Both the position numbers and the translations under genes were made by a program. From Novosphingobium sp. (GTDB lineage Bacteria > Pseudomonadota > Alphaproteobacteria > Sphingomonadales > Sphingomonadaceae), in assembly GCA_024236215.1 (NCBI GenBank), contig JACKKX010000004.1, forward strand, positions 276,089 to 340,088: 64,000 bases of DNA, written 5' to 3'. The notes below the pieces were generated by a model. It was not told where the DNA came from and did not search any database. It saw only the letters and a list, made by a program, of their open reading frames with translations. Shown piece after piece: positions 23,675 through 32,643 of this stretch. How positions within the stretch are numbered: position 1 is the first letter of the stretch; each line of letters begins with the position of its first letter.

Positions 23675-26641
23675 TCACATCCCGAAGTCGTAATCGCGGT
23701 CGCGCGACAGATCTGGCCCGCTGGATCCGCGCCCCGGTTCGCTGCGCTCGGGTGTCCGCTCCAAGGCCAGTTCACGGTCCTTCTTCTCCGTCGCGGAGGG
23801 CAGAGCGTGGCCATTTTCCCGGGCGGTCTCGATCGCGCTGCTTTTCTCGCCGGTTCGACTCTCCACCTGCCGCTCGACGCGCGAGGGATTGTCGGTCACC
23901 AGCGTCGCGTTCTCCGCGATCCGGGTCACGGCAACCAGGAACGAGGCCGAGGTGTTGAGCATCCGCTCGCGCTCTGACATCATGATGATGCCGTCTTTGG
24001 CCGTCATTCCTTGCGCGACGTGAACGTTGATGGCGTAGGCAAGGTCGAGCCGCTCGAGCATGGGATCGCCGCGTGGCAGATCGTGGAGCTGGCCGTCGCT
24101 GGCCTTCACGGTAATCGTGTCACCGTCGATACGGGCAACATGGGCAATATCGCCGTTGAGCAAGCCGCGTTCCCCATCCTTGGCGGTCCAGCGGATGCGG
24201 TCACCCTCGTGCAGGTCGATCTGCTTGGGCTCGAAGATGGTGACCGCGTCGTGCTTCAGGTTGCGCGGCAAGCGGTCGGGATCGAAGCGGCGGATCTCGC
24301 CGTTGGGCATGGTAAGGTCGACCTTGCCGTCCCTGACTCCGATAACGGTTCCGCGCTCGCCACGCGCAAAGCCCTGTTTGGTCAGGTTAGTCTCGAAGGC
24401 GACGACACGCCCCTCCTGATAGCCCTTCAACTGCCGCGCACCCTCGCGGGTGACGGTGACCCGGTCGAGCACCTCGAGTCTGATCCCCCGCGCGCTGATC
24501 TGGCCGCGATCAATCAGCGAAGCCTGCGCGGCAGCATTGCCCGCGCTGCGCATCGCGCGCCCCGCGGCCAGAAGGATGGTGTTGTCGCGCTGCTCCTTGG
24601 GCAGGTCGGCCCACATATCGGCGGCAATGCCTGCGATCTTGCCCGGCGCAACTTCGATGGTCGCAGGTTTCAGCGCGGCAAAGGCCTGGGCGACATCGCC
24701 CTGTTCGAGCGCGCGGTTGATGGCCTGCATCTGCGGGGTCTGCGCGCGCAGGTTCTCGGTGATCTGGCTCTGCCTGAGATCATGCTGCTGCAATTGCGCA
24801 AAGGGCTTGCCCGCCTCGATGGCCGGCAGTTGTTTCACATCGCCGGCGAGCACCAGCTTACCCACGTCCATCTGGTTGGCGAGGGTGATGAGCCGCGCGA
24901 GCCGATCCGTGCCGATCTGACTGGCCTCATCCACCATCACCAGCGCACCGGACAGCTCCGCCCTTGCCGTTGCCACCTTATCCGCGCTGGCACTGCCATC
25001 AATGACACGCCCATACCGTGCCAAAAACGCATCCACGGTCGATGCTGGACTGGCCGTTTTCTCCCCAAACTCCCGCGCGATCCGACCCACGTGGGACAGC
25101 GCCACCACCTGCCGCCCCTCCTCACGCGCAATGGCCGCAACCGGAGCCAGCGCCGCCGACTTCCCCACACCCGCGCCGCCCTGAACCAGATGCACGCGGT
25201 CTTTGGAGGTAAGGATCGCGACGCCCGCCTGCTCCTGCCCGGGATTGAGGCGGCGAAGGCCGATGGCCCGCGCCTGTTCCTGCAGTCGCGCAACGATGCC
25301 GTCCTTGTCTGCGATGGGTTGAACGCTGTCCTTGCCCGCCTGCGCCAGGGCAATGACCTTGGTCTCCATGGCCAGCGCCTGTTCGGTGGTGAGCATCCGG
25401 TCGCGATCCGCCGGACAGCTGCCGATCAGCAAGCCGCGCTGCTGCAACAGATCGATCCGGGCTTCGATCATGGTGACGGTGACCGGCCCCTGCCGTTCAA
25501 GCGCTGTCCGGATCAGGTCGTTGCGGGAGAAGGCTGCCTCGCGTTCGCCCAGCTCCCGCGCTGCCGAGGCAACTGCCTGTGCCGCAGCAAAGGCCTTGGG
25601 CTCGAGCCGCCCGAGCCGCTCTGGCACCAGCGGGTCAGAATCACGCGGGGTCAGTCCCATGGCACCGGCAATCGCCATGCCGCGCTCGCCGATCCCGCGA
25701 ATGCCGTCGACGACGCGCGACCAGACCGTCTGTTCACCTGCCGCGCGTGCCATGGCATTCTCGATCAGCCGGGCCGGATCGAAGCCGATGGCGCGGGCGG
25801 TCTCTTTCCAAGCGGCGACCTGCCGCGCCGCATCGGGCTCCAGTTCCTTCCCGCGCCGTGTCGATAGCGCCGCCAATTCGCGCTCGCGTGCACTGCCCCG
25901 ATCCCCCTTGGCCAGCTCGGCGAGAATTTCGGCGCGTCGGGTTGAGAACGCTTCGACCGCTTCCCGCGTCACACCTTTGATCTCGAAAGCACCGTCGATG
26001 GCATTGCGGGCAGGGACGGTTTCGTAGCCCAAGGCTTCGACGCGGTTGCGCAGTTCGGCATTGTGGACTGCCGACAACACGTGCTGCGCGCGGTAGAGCT
26101 CGTCATTGCGCACCGCATGCCATTTGCCGTCCGAGGCCATGGTCGCGTTGGCAACGACGGCGTGGATGTGCAGTTGCGGTTCGCCGTTCCTGTTCACGTC
26201 ATGCAGGAAGGTCGCGGCGATGAGGTTGCCGGTGCGTTCGGGCACCTGTCTCCCTAGCGCTGCATCCCAGACCCGCGCTTCGACAACGTTCTTCTCCGCC
26301 CATCGCAGGGTTGCCGCGACGGAATCCTTCAAGGCTTCGACCAGACGCTTGTCGCCGCCGAGCATCGCCACCAGCGAAACGGACTTCGACGCCGAGAAGG
26401 TGAGATCAACGCCGGGGCGGTGCACGCCGTCCTTCCCGGCAATCACTGACCCATCGGGAAGCCTGCCCTCGAGCACGGCGACGAAGGCCGCTTCCTCGAC
26501 CTTGCCTGACAGACCTAGTACCTCGGCGCCCTCACCGAACCACGAGCTTGCATCCTGTGTCTGGTCGGCGGTGTAGTAGTTGTCGGCCGAGTAATACTCC
26601 GCCGCCGATGAGGCTGAGCCGACCGAGGCGAGCGTAATCAT
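23675..26641 (-). CDS. MobF-family conjugative relaxase-helicase (TrwC/TraA type)
   Basis: A 988-residue protein that nicks the transfer origin and unwinds DNA for conjugation. The relaxase domain has N-terminal tyrosines (YYSADNYYTAD, Y16/17 and Y22/23), TFSASKSVS and the three-His metal site H147, H158 and H160 (LHDVNR, HIHAVV). The helicase domain follows: Walker A GGAGVGKS (about residue 488), VMVDEASQIG, ITENLRAQ and the late motif AYAINVHVAQGMTAKDG ... VAVTRI. The C-terminus is Arg/Glu/Ser-rich. It overlaps the gene upstream by ATGA. No type IV secretion genes are in the window, so the element may be mobilisable rather than self-transmissible. Confidence 0.95.
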   Translation of the reverse strand: MITLASVGSASSAAEYYSADNYYTADQTQDASSWFGEGAEVLGLSGKVEEAAFVAVLEGRLPDGSVIAGKDGVHRPGVDLTFSASKSVSLVAMLGGDKRLVEALKDSVAATLRWAEKNVVEARVWDAALGRQVPERTGNLIAATFLHDVNRNGEPQLHIHAVVANATMASDGKWHAVRNDELYRAQHVLSAVHNAELRNRVEALGYETVPARNAIDGAFEIKGVTREAVEAFSTRRAEILAELAKGDRGSARERELAALSTRRGKELEPDAARQVAAWKETARAIGFDPARLIENAMARAAGEQTVWSRVVDGIRGIGERGMAIAGAMGLTPRDSDPLVPERLGRLEPKAFAAAQAVASAARELGEREAAFSRNDLIRTALERQGPVTVTMIEARIDLLQQRGLLIGSCPADRDRMLTTEQALAMETKVIALAQAGKDSVQPIADKDGIVARLQEQARAIGLRRLNPGQEQAGVAILTSKDRVHLVQGGAGVGKSAALAPVAAIAREEGRQVVALSHVGRIAREFGEKTASPASTVDAFLARYGRVIDGSASADKVATARAELSGALVMVDEASQIGTDRLARLITLANQMDVGKLVLAGDVKQLPAIEAGKPFAQLQQHDLRQSQITENLRAQTPQMQAINRALEQGDVAQAFAALKPATIEVAPGKIAGIAADMWADLPKEQRDNTILLAAGRAMRSAGNAAAQASLIDRGQISARGIRLEVLDRVTVTREGARQLKGYQEGRVVAFETNLTKQGFARGERGTVIGVRDGKVDLTMPNGEIRRFDPDRLPRNLKHDAVTIFEPKQIDLHEGDRIRWTAKDGERGLLNGDIAHVARIDGDTITVKASDGQLHDLPRGDPMLERLDLAYAINVHVAQGMTAKDGIIMMSERERMLNTSASFLVAVTRIAENATLVTDNPSRVERQVESRTGEKSSAIETARENGHALPSATEKKDRELALERTPERSEPGRGSSGPDLSRDRDYDFGM

Positions 26642-27420
26642 CGCCGGTCCTCATGGGCGATAACGCGCAACCCCAGTTCGCGCTCCTGCTGGGGAACGGT
26701 GCAATCGGTGGTGGCGTATTCCGCTTCGATGAGGCGACACATCTCTGCCGGGCTATCGATCAGCTTGGCAGCCTGCCAAACAGACCAGCTGTCCCACAGG
26801 TTCGGTGCCATGAGGCCGACAAGAAAACCGAAGACAATCACCAAGCCTCCGCACGCTGACAGAAACCTGAGCGACAGCATGCGATCATCGCCAAGGTAGA
26901 CTGCGCGTATCTGGCGGGGCTCGCTGGCGAGTGCGATCGACTTGTCGAGCTGTTCGGAGATCTTCGCGAGGTGCGGTTCGAGCGCCTCGATGAGTCTGGG
27001 CTCCAGCGCTTCGAAACCGGCAAGCAGCTTCTCGACCTGCTGGTAGAAGGCCGAGTAAGCCTCGGAGTTGCGTTGCCGGATTTGGTTGGCAATGTTCTCA
27101 TGGGCACGTTGGCTAGCTGCTTCGCCGCCATTCCAGTCCGCCACGAGCTTCCCGAACAGCCGAGCGTTCTCGTTCTGCGCCCGGTCGAGCTCGACCACGA
27201 GGTCACGCAGCTCATGAACAAGAAAGCTGACTGTGGTGTCGAGGCGCGGTGCAGCCTCCTTCTGGAAAAGGGCACGGCCAGCATCGGCGGCCTCAATGAA
27301 TTCGACGGCCAGATCCCTGAGCAGGGCCGCGTTCGACAGACTCCGTTCGGCCGCGATGGCGCTGAACCGGGTGTAGATGTCAGATGAGACGCTGGTGTTG
27401 AGCTGTTCAAGCTTGGCCAC
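26638..27420 (-). CDS. Mobilisation accessory protein with coiled coil and membrane segments, unknown family
   Basis: Start chosen at the GTG at 27418-27420, 5 bases after a strong AAGGAGG, rather than the ATG at 27447, which has no such site; this gives 260 residues. An RHH-like N-terminus (LEQLNTSVSSDIYTRFSAIAAERSLSNAALLRDL) is followed by a long helical, coiled-coil-like stretch (about 55-165), a hydrophobic membrane segment (about 185-205) and a short C-terminus. It overlaps the relaxase start, so the two are translationally coupled. It resembles accessory proteins that present oriT DNA to MobF relaxases, but I cannot name the family. Confidence 0.7.
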   Translation of the reverse strand: MAKLEQLNTSVSSDIYTRFSAIAAERSLSNAALLRDLAVEFIEAADAGRALFQKEAAPRLDTTVSFLVHELRDLVVELDRAQNENARLFGKLVADWNGGEAASQRAHENIANQIRQRNSEAYSAFYQQVEKLLAGFEALEPRLIEALEPHLAKISEQLDKSIALASEPRQIRAVYLGDDRMLSLRFLSACGGLVIVFGFLVGLMAPNLWDSWSVWQAAKLIDSPAEMCRLIEAEYATTDCTVPQQERELGLRVIAHEDRR

Positions 27421-27747
27421 TGGAACCTCCTTTGATTTCAGAGGCAAGAGGCGACCGCCTAGAGATCAACCTGTTGAAATATGGCGGTTCTATAGACTGG
27501 CTATAGACCGATTGTGCTGCTGGGGCAGCTTTCGCGGCGCGATTATGAACCTGTCTAGAGCCTAGAATGCCGGATTTCTGCGGGTCTACGCCCGCCCAGA
27601 TCACACCGCCACGTAGCGTGGAGTGTGTAATTCTATTTTCCCCGCCGAGCCCTTGTGCCGTCCTGGTTTCCACCTGCCATATCGGACTGGATTTCCCGTT
27701 GAGACCGCCCCGGCAGGGGGCGCAACAGGCTGATAAGCGGCACCTGG
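27421..27747. promoter_or_regulatory. Intergenic region between repC and the mobilisation operon, with direct repeats
   Basis: A gene-free stretch of 327 bases that must hold the mobilisation operon promoter. At 27490-27510 there is a near-perfect direct repeat (CTATAGACTGG then CTATAGACCG), which may be a regulator site. No oriT could be identified by eye, though this is the expected place for one. Confidence 0.45.
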
Positions 27748-28962
27748 TCATTGCTCGGCCCCCGTCATGCGATGTCCACGATCTTCTCCGACAAAGGTCC
27801 GGAGAGCTGCCTGACAGGCCATCGCGAAGCTCTGCCCGGCGTCCTGGCGGGATGGAGCGACTTCGAACGGACGGTCAGGCACGCTCCCACCCGCAAAGCC
27901 CTTTGCAGCCGCGATCATGGGCGCGAGGCTCGCGGTATTGCGCATCAGCCCGGCCAGACATTTCCTGCCTGATCGGGCGCGGTATCGGTGCTCTGCCGGA
28001 AGCCGCGCGTTGCGGTCGATGATGAGCACCGACAGCGCCGCTCGCTCGCGCCCCATCCGGTCGCAGGCTGCAGCCCACGCGGGTTGGGAGATGCCATGCC
28101 AGAGGCACGCGATGGCCGACGCTTCGACAATGTCTGGCCAGCCCGGTGGCTGCGCGGATGGCAGCAGAGCCCGATAATCGTCGCTCGCAAGGCTGGCGGC
28201 CATAGCTGGCGTGATCTCGGCTGACCGATCAGCGTCGCTTTGCGCGGCGGGCGCGCGGGTACAGTTTTTCGATGAGTCTTGGATAGGTATATTGGGTGCG
28301 AAGATTTCTTCCGTCCGGACGGAAGATTTCGTGTCACCAGACGGAAGATCCAGCTGCACCAGCAGCGCCTCCAGCGACGCTTTCAGGGCCTCCAGTTTCT
28401 CGATGGACTCGATGCGGGACACGCGGCCCCGGGGCAGAATGCGATCTGCTTGCTCGACGGCCTCCACCGCCTCGCTTGCCCTGATCTGACGACCGAGCAT
28501 GACCACCTCATGCCGCAGTGAAGCCACCGCACGCTCATGCAGCTCCATGGCGTCAAGCCGAGCCTTCCAACGGCCATAGCCATCGATGACCGGACGAAGG
28601 CTGATCCCCGCAAGGCTGACGATGACGCCGTCACTACGCTGGCCGCTGCGGCGCGCATGCGGAACATGGGTCCGCTCAATGAACCCGCCGCGCTTCAGCT
28701 CGGCTTCGGCGTTGTGTAGGACCTTCGTTGAAATCCGCAGCGTCTGCGCTGTGGTCTGCGGTTGCTCCCATACGCCGCAAATCTTGCCAGGCTCAAAGTC
28801 GGACGACCGGCAGCCGAGCAGGTAATGCTTCAGGACGCGCACCGCGGTCGCCGACAAACGTTCCTCGCGGCGAGACCCCGGCGCGATCTTTTCGATCAGA
28901 TCAGCGAGGCTGAAGTGGGTAACGCCTGGCGGCAAGCCACCATGGGCCAATGAGGCGCTCAT
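27748..28962 (-). CDS. repC: Plasmid replication initiator, RepC family
   Basis: A 404-residue initiator like that of alphaproteobacterial repABC plasmids. It starts at 28962 behind GGAGG. The N-terminal half has winged-helix-like DNA-binding character (SATAVRVLKHYLLGCRSSDF, ISTKVLHNAEAELKRGGFIERTHVPHARR). A charged coiled-coil region (about 130-195) leads to a C-terminal domain with the family-like pattern RERAALSVLIIDRN..LPAEHRYRARSGRKCLAGLMRNT. RepA and RepB are not upstream; a distant short ParA/RHH pair serves this element. The gene suggests that the element can or could replicate as a plasmid. Confidence 0.88.
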   Translation of the reverse strand: MSASLAHGGLPPGVTHFSLADLIEKIAPGSRREERLSATAVRVLKHYLLGCRSSDFEPGKICGVWEQPQTTAQTLRISTKVLHNAEAELKRGGFIERTHVPHARRSGQRSDGVIVSLAGISLRPVIDGYGRWKARLDAMELHERAVASLRHEVVMLGRQIRASEAVEAVEQADRILPRGRVSRIESIEKLEALKASLEALLVQLDLPSGDTKSSVRTEEIFAPNIPIQDSSKNCTRAPAAQSDADRSAEITPAMAASLASDDYRALLPSAQPPGWPDIVEASAIACLWHGISQPAWAAACDRMGRERAALSVLIIDRNARLPAEHRYRARSGRKCLAGLMRNTASLAPMIAAAKGFAGGSVPDRPFEVAPSRQDAGQSFAMACQAALRTFVGEDRGHRMTGAEQ

Positions 28963-29011
28963 TTTGCACCTCCGGCAAGGTTTGCCCTTGCACCCGATTC
29001 TTCGGTCGCGT

Positions 29012-29082
29012 AAATGAGAGAAATAGCCGCAACGCTATTGAAATGACCGCTGTGAAGGGTGCCAGCCCTTCCGGCGGTTTTT
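29012..29082 (+). ncRNA. Candidate antisense counter-transcript RNA (ctRNA) controlling repC
   Basis: On the strand opposite repC, in its leader, lie two hairpins: AATAGC-6-GCTATT (29022-29039) and a 12-pair stem CCGCTG-T-GAAGGG with CCCTTC-CGGCGG (29047-29077), followed at once by TTTTT. This is the layout of repABC ctRNAs, which end in a strong intrinsic terminator and block repC expression. A weak promoter (TTGCAC, 17 bases, TAAATG) precedes it. The 5' end is estimated. Confidence 0.5.
29047..29082 (+). terminator. Strong intrinsic terminator on the strand opposite the repC leader
   Basis: Twelve base pairs with one bulged T and one wobble, a six-base loop (TGCCAG) and five T immediately after the stem. 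There is no protein gene upstream of it on this strand that would need a terminator, which is why a short RNA is proposed. Confidence 0.7.
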
Positions 29083-29172
29083 CGTAGGCGGTCTGGCGGC
29101 CTGCCTACCGGCTTCCCAACGCGGTAATTCCGACCAGACATGCGCGTTTCCGAGGGCCTCAAAGTGCCCGCT

Positions 29173-29203
29173 CGTACAAATCGCGTACAGTCAGCCCCGT
29201 ACA
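29173..29203. repeat. Three CGTACA repeats beside the attachment site
   Basis: CGTACA occurs at 29173, 29184 and 29198, spaced 11 and 14 bases, about 50 bases from the tRNA fragment. They could be recombinase arm sites or replication iterons. The motif is short, so the evidence is modest. Confidence 0.35.
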
Positions 29204-29250
29204 AAAGGCAAATTCTACAAAGAAAACATCTGACTATCTGATTTGGCTGG

Positions 29251-29300
29251 CTCCCTTCACACGGGTGGGGTCACAGGTTCAATCCCTGTCGCGCCCACCA
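29251..29300 (+). repeat. tRNA-Val(CAC) 3' fragment, probable attachment site (island right end)
   Basis: The sequence reads as the 3' part of a tRNA: anticodon stem-loop CTCCC-TTCACAC-GGGTG with anticodon CAC, variable loop, perfect T arm ACAGG-TTCAATC-CCTGT, acceptor strand CGCGCCC and ACCA. The 5' acceptor GGGCGCG and the D arm are absent upstream, where the sequence is AT-rich instead. Such 3' fragments arise when an element integrates into a tRNA gene and leaves the intact copy at its other end. No second copy is in the window. Confidence 0.7.
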
Positions 29301-29348
29301 CTTCCTTTCCTTGAAAGCATGGCGATTGGCGGGCATAGGCCGCTCACC

Positions 29349-30626
29349 ATGCACGACATCAAGTTCATCCGCGAGAATCCCGCCGCTTTCGACGCTGCCC
29401 TGGCCCGGCGCGGTCTTGAGCCGCAGTCTGCCACACTGCTTGCCCTCGATGCCGATCGCCGCGCGGTCGCGACGCAGATGCAGGAGGCGCAGAACCGCCG
29501 CAATGAGGCGAGCAAGCTGATCGGCGCGGCGATCGGCCGGGGTAACAAGGACGAGGCCGAGCGGCTCAAGGCCGAGGTTGCCGCGCTCAAGGACACGCTC
29601 CCCGCGCTCGAGGCGCAGGATCGCGATCTGCTGGCCCGGCTGACCGACACGCTCGCGCGCATCCCCAACCTGCCCGCCGCCGACGTGCCCGATGGCACCG
29701 ACGAGGCGGACAATGTCGAGCTGCTGCGCTGGGGCACCCCGCGCAGCTTCGATTTCATCCCGCTGGAACATGCCGACCTCGGCCCGGCGCTGGGGATGGA
29801 TTTCGAGACCGGCGCGGCGATCAGCGGCGCGCGGTTTACCTTCCTGCGCGGTGCGATGGCGCGGCTGCACCGGGCGATCGGCCAGTTCATGCTCGATACC
29901 AATACCCTCCAGGGCGGCTACAGCGAGTGCAACACCCCGGTGCTGGTGCGCGACGAGGCGATGTACGGCACCGACAAGCTGCCCAAATTCGCCGAGGATT
30001 CGTTCCGAACCACCGATGGGCGCTGGCTGATCCCGACCAGCGAGGTCAGCCTGACCAGCTCGGTGATAGACCGGATCCTCGAAGATGCCGCACTGCCCAT
30101 GCGGATGACCGCGCTGACGCTGTGCTTCCGCAGCGAGGCCGGGGCGGCGGGCAAGGATACCCGCGGTTTCATCCGCCAGCACCAGTTCGAGAAGTGCGAG
30201 CTGGTCAGCATCGTCCGCCCCGAAGAGAGCGAGGCCGAGCACGAACGCATGACCGGCTGCGCCGAGGCGATCCTTCGGGCGCTGGAGCTGCCTTATCGCA
30301 AGATCGCGCTGTGCACCGGCGATATGGGTTTCGGCGCGCGCAAGACCTATGATCTGGAAGTGTGGCTGCCCGGCCAGAACGCCTACCGTGAGATCAGCTC
30401 GTGCTCCAACTGCGGCGATTTCCAGGCCCGGCGGATGAACGCGCGCTATCGCCCCGAGGGGCAGAAGGGCACGCAGTTCGTCCACACCCTGAACGGTTCG
30501 GGGCTGGCAGTGGGCCGCACCCTGGTGGCGGTGCTGGAAAACTACCAGCAGGCCGACGGATCGGTGACTGTGCCCGCAGCGCTGCGTCCCTACATGGGCG
30601 GGCTTGAGGCGCTGGCGGCGGCCTGA
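29349..30626 (+). CDS. serS: Seryl-tRNA synthetase
   Basis: Class II aminoacyl-tRNA synthetase of 425 residues that charges tRNA-Ser and tRNA-Sec. It starts at [22 protein letters not shown], the standard N-terminus; the frame is open further upstream into the tRNA fragment, but that part is not coding. The long N-terminal coiled coil (about 25-110) binds tRNA. Motif 2 is [21 protein letters not shown] and motif 3 [16 protein letters not shown]. Its TGA overlaps the surE ATG. It is the first core gene to the right of the accessory region. Confidence 0.98.
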   Translation: MHDIKFIRENPAAFDAALARRGLEPQSATLLALDADRRAVATQMQEAQNRRNEASKLIGAAIGRGNKDEAERLKAEVAALKDTLPALEAQDRDLLARLTDTLARIPNLPAADVPDGTDEADNVELLRWGTPRSFDFIPLEHADLGPALGMDFETGAAISGARFTFLRGAMARLHRAIGQFMLDTNTLQGGYSECNTPVLVRDEAMYGTDKLPKFAEDSFRTTDGRWLIPTSEVSLTSSVIDRILEDAALPMRMTALTLCFRSEAGAAGKDTRGFIRQHQFEKCELVSIVRPEESEAEHERMTGCAEAILRALELPYRKIALCTGDMGFGARKTYDLEVWLPGQNAYREISSCSNCGDFQARRMNARYRPEGQKGTQFVHTLNGSGLAVGRTLVAVLENYQQADGSVTVPAALRPYMGGLEALAAA

Positions 30627-31390
30627 TGCGCATTCTCCTCACCAACGACGATGGCATCTTCGCCCCCGGGCTTGAGGTGCTGGAGCGGATCGCGCGGCAG
30701 TTTTCCGATGACCTGTGGATCGTCGCCCCGGCCGAGGAGCAATCGGGCGCGGGCCACTCGCTCACGCTCAGCCGTCCGGTGCGGCTGCGCCAGCACGCTG
30801 AGCGGCGCTTTTCGGTTTCCGGCACGCCGACCGACGCGGTGATGATGGCGCTGCGCACGGTGCTGCCCGGCAAGCCCGATCTGGTGCTCTCGGGCGTCAA
30901 CCGCGGCGCCAACCTGGGCGATGACGTGACCTATTCGGGCACCGTTTCCGCCGCGATCGAAGGCGCGCTGGCCGGAATCCGCTCGATCGCGCTGAGCCAG
31001 GTCTATGAGAAGGAGGGCATGGGCGACATGGTGCCCTTCGCCGCCGCAGAGGCATGGGGGGCAAAGGTTGTCGCTCCGCTGCTCGACGCGCCTTTTGCCG
31101 AACGCACGCTGATCAACGTCAACTTCCCGCCGCTTGCGGCAGAGGCCGTGCAAGGGATTCGTGTGGTCCGTCAGGGCTTTCACGATTATGCGCGCGGCTC
31201 GGTGGTTGAAGGGACCGATCCCAGGGGCTATCGCTATTTCTGGTTCGGACTTCACGGGATCGAGCATACCCCGGGCCACGCAAGCGACCTTGAAGCGATA
31301 CAGGACGGATACGTCTCGGTGACACCGCTGCAACTCGATCTGACCCACGATGCCTCGCTCGCCGGGCTGAAGGAACGCTTCGGGCAATGA
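30626..31390 (+). CDS. surE: 5'/3'-nucleotidase SurE
   Basis: A 254-residue metal-dependent phosphatase acting on nucleoside monophosphates. N-terminal [11 protein letters not shown] carries the Asp pair that binds the metal, with EEQSGAGHS and SGVNRGANLGDDVTYSGTV completing the active site. Length matches the family. It shares one base with the serS stop and overlaps the next gene by ATGA; surE followed by an nlpD-type gene is a widely conserved order. Confidence 0.98.
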   Translation: MRILLTNDDGIFAPGLEVLERIARQFSDDLWIVAPAEEQSGAGHSLTLSRPVRLRQHAERRFSVSGTPTDAVMMALRTVLPGKPDLVLSGVNRGANLGDDVTYSGTVSAAIEGALAGIRSIALSQVYEKEGMGDMVPFAAAEAWGAKVVAPLLDAPFAERTLINVNFPPLAAEAVQGIRVVRQGFHDYARGSVVEGTDPRGYRYFWFGLHGIEHTPGHASDLEAIQDGYVSVTPLQLDLTHDASLAGLKERFGQ

Positions 31391-32247
31391 GGCGCGCACT
31401 CGCCCTGGCCACGGCGCTGGCGGTGCTCGCCGCTCCACCACTGCTGGCCAAGGACGAGGAAAGCGATCCGCTGACCGAGACGGTCCACGTGGTCAAACCG
31501 GGCGAGACGCTGGGTGGAATCGCGGTGCGGGCCGAAGTGCCCCGGGTGCTGATTATCGAGGCCAACGGCCTGAAGCCGCCCTACCTGATCAAGGCCGGGC
31601 AGAAACTGACCATCCCGCGCCGCCGCAGCCACACGGTCAAGGAAGGCGAGACCACCTTCTCAATCGCGATGGAGGAAGGCGTGCCGTGGAAGGCCATCGC
31701 CGCCGCCAACGGGATCGATCCCAAGGCCGAACCCAAAACGGGGCAAGTTCTGGCGATCCCGACCATCGCCGCCGCCAGCGGCGCGCCGGTCGCCCCAGCC
31801 AGCGAGGCTGCACCCACCCCTGCCCCGACCGCCAGCGAAACACCGCTTCCCGATACCAAGGCGCCGCGGCTCGCCTGGCCGCTCAAGGGCGCGGTGCGGC
31901 GCGGTTTCGCCCCGCGCAGCGAGAGGAACTGGCACGACGGGATCGACATCACCGCGCGCAAGGGCGAAGCGGTCCGCGCAGCGGCGGCGGGCAAGGTGAT
32001 CTTCGCCGGGCAGGGTCCGAAGGAATACGGGCTGACGGTGATTGTCTATCACCAGGGCCGCTGGACCACGACCTATTCCTTCCTCGACAAGATCACGGTC
32101 AAGAACGGCGATCAGGTCAAGCAGGGCGAGCGGATCGGCCTGGCGGGCGAAACCGGGCTTGCCAAGGGCCCCGAGCTGCATTTCGAGGTACGTCGCAACC
32201 GGCAGGCGCTCGATCCTGCCGACTACCTGCCTGCTCAGACCAGGTAG
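31387..32247 (+). CDS. LysM-M23 (LytM) protein, NlpD-like murein hydrolase activator
   Basis: A 286-residue exported protein with a signal peptide to about residue 21, two LysM repeats (HVVKPGETLGGIAVRAEV and HTVKEGETTFSIAMEEGV), a Pro/Ala-rich linker and a C-terminal M23 domain (about 160-280). HDGIDI keeps the first metal ligands, but the usual HxH at the end is ELHFEVR, so one zinc ligand is missing. Loss of ligands is typical of NlpD, which activates amidases rather than cutting murein itself. Position after surE supports the NlpD reading. Confidence 0.88.
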   Translation: MRRALALATALAVLAAPPLLAKDEESDPLTETVHVVKPGETLGGIAVRAEVPRVLIIEANGLKPPYLIKAGQKLTIPRRRSHTVKEGETTFSIAMEEGVPWKAIAAANGIDPKAEPKTGQVLAIPTIAAASGAPVAPASEAAPTPAPTASETPLPDTKAPRLAWPLKGAVRRGFAPRSERNWHDGIDITARKGEAVRAAAAGKVIFAGQGPKEYGLTVIVYHQGRWTTTYSFLDKITVKNGDQVKQGERIGLAGETGLAKGPELHFEVRRNRQALDPADYLPAQTR

Positions 32248-32582
32248 AACGCCAGCCCCATCGCCAGAAAGGCCAGCAGCCACATCGCGCTTTCGCGCAG
32301 CGCCACCGCGCTTCTGCCGTGCTGCGACAGGCTGACCCAGATCGCCGGAATCACGAAGGCGATGGCAAGCCCGCCCGACTGCATGAAGTAGAGCCACCAC
32401 TTCACCGCCAGCTTTTCCGGCCCGATCCGGGCCAGCGCGTGGCCCAGCATCGCCGCCGAGACCAGCATCGCCAGCAGCACCCAGCCGCCATGGGCCGCCC
32501 CGCCCCGGCGCTGGAACCCCAGCACCACCGCGCTCGCCGCCAACGCCGCGGCCACCACGCCCAACCAGTCTACTGGACCCAT
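32235..32582 (-). CDS. Small four-helix membrane protein, unknown function
   Basis: A 115-residue protein read towards the 3' end of the LysM-M23 gene, overlapping it by 13 bases. Start at 32582 (MGPVDWLG) after GGGGAGG. Four hydrophobic segments at about 6-22, 33-55, 63-87 and 97-114. No motif identifies a family; it is divergent from rimO. Confidence 0.65.
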   Translation of the reverse strand: MGPVDWLGVVAAALAASAVVLGFQRRGGAAHGGWVLLAMLVSAAMLGHALARIGPEKLAVKWWLYFMQSGGLAIAFVIPAIWVSLSQHGRSAVALRESAMWLLAFLAMGLAFYLV

Positions 32583-32643
32583 CGCAAAGCCTCCCCGGCA
32601 CGGCAGTAGCGCTTTGCCGCGCCGCAGTGTAGGGGGCGCGGCG

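Noticed and set aside
24011-25867. A long open frame on the plus strand opposite the relaxase gene
   Set aside because: It mirrors the relaxase codons in GC-rich DNA, has no motif and lacks a ribosome site.
29251-29300. A functional tRNA-Val gene
   Set aside because: No 5' acceptor strand or D arm is present in the preceding bases, so it is only a 3' fragment.
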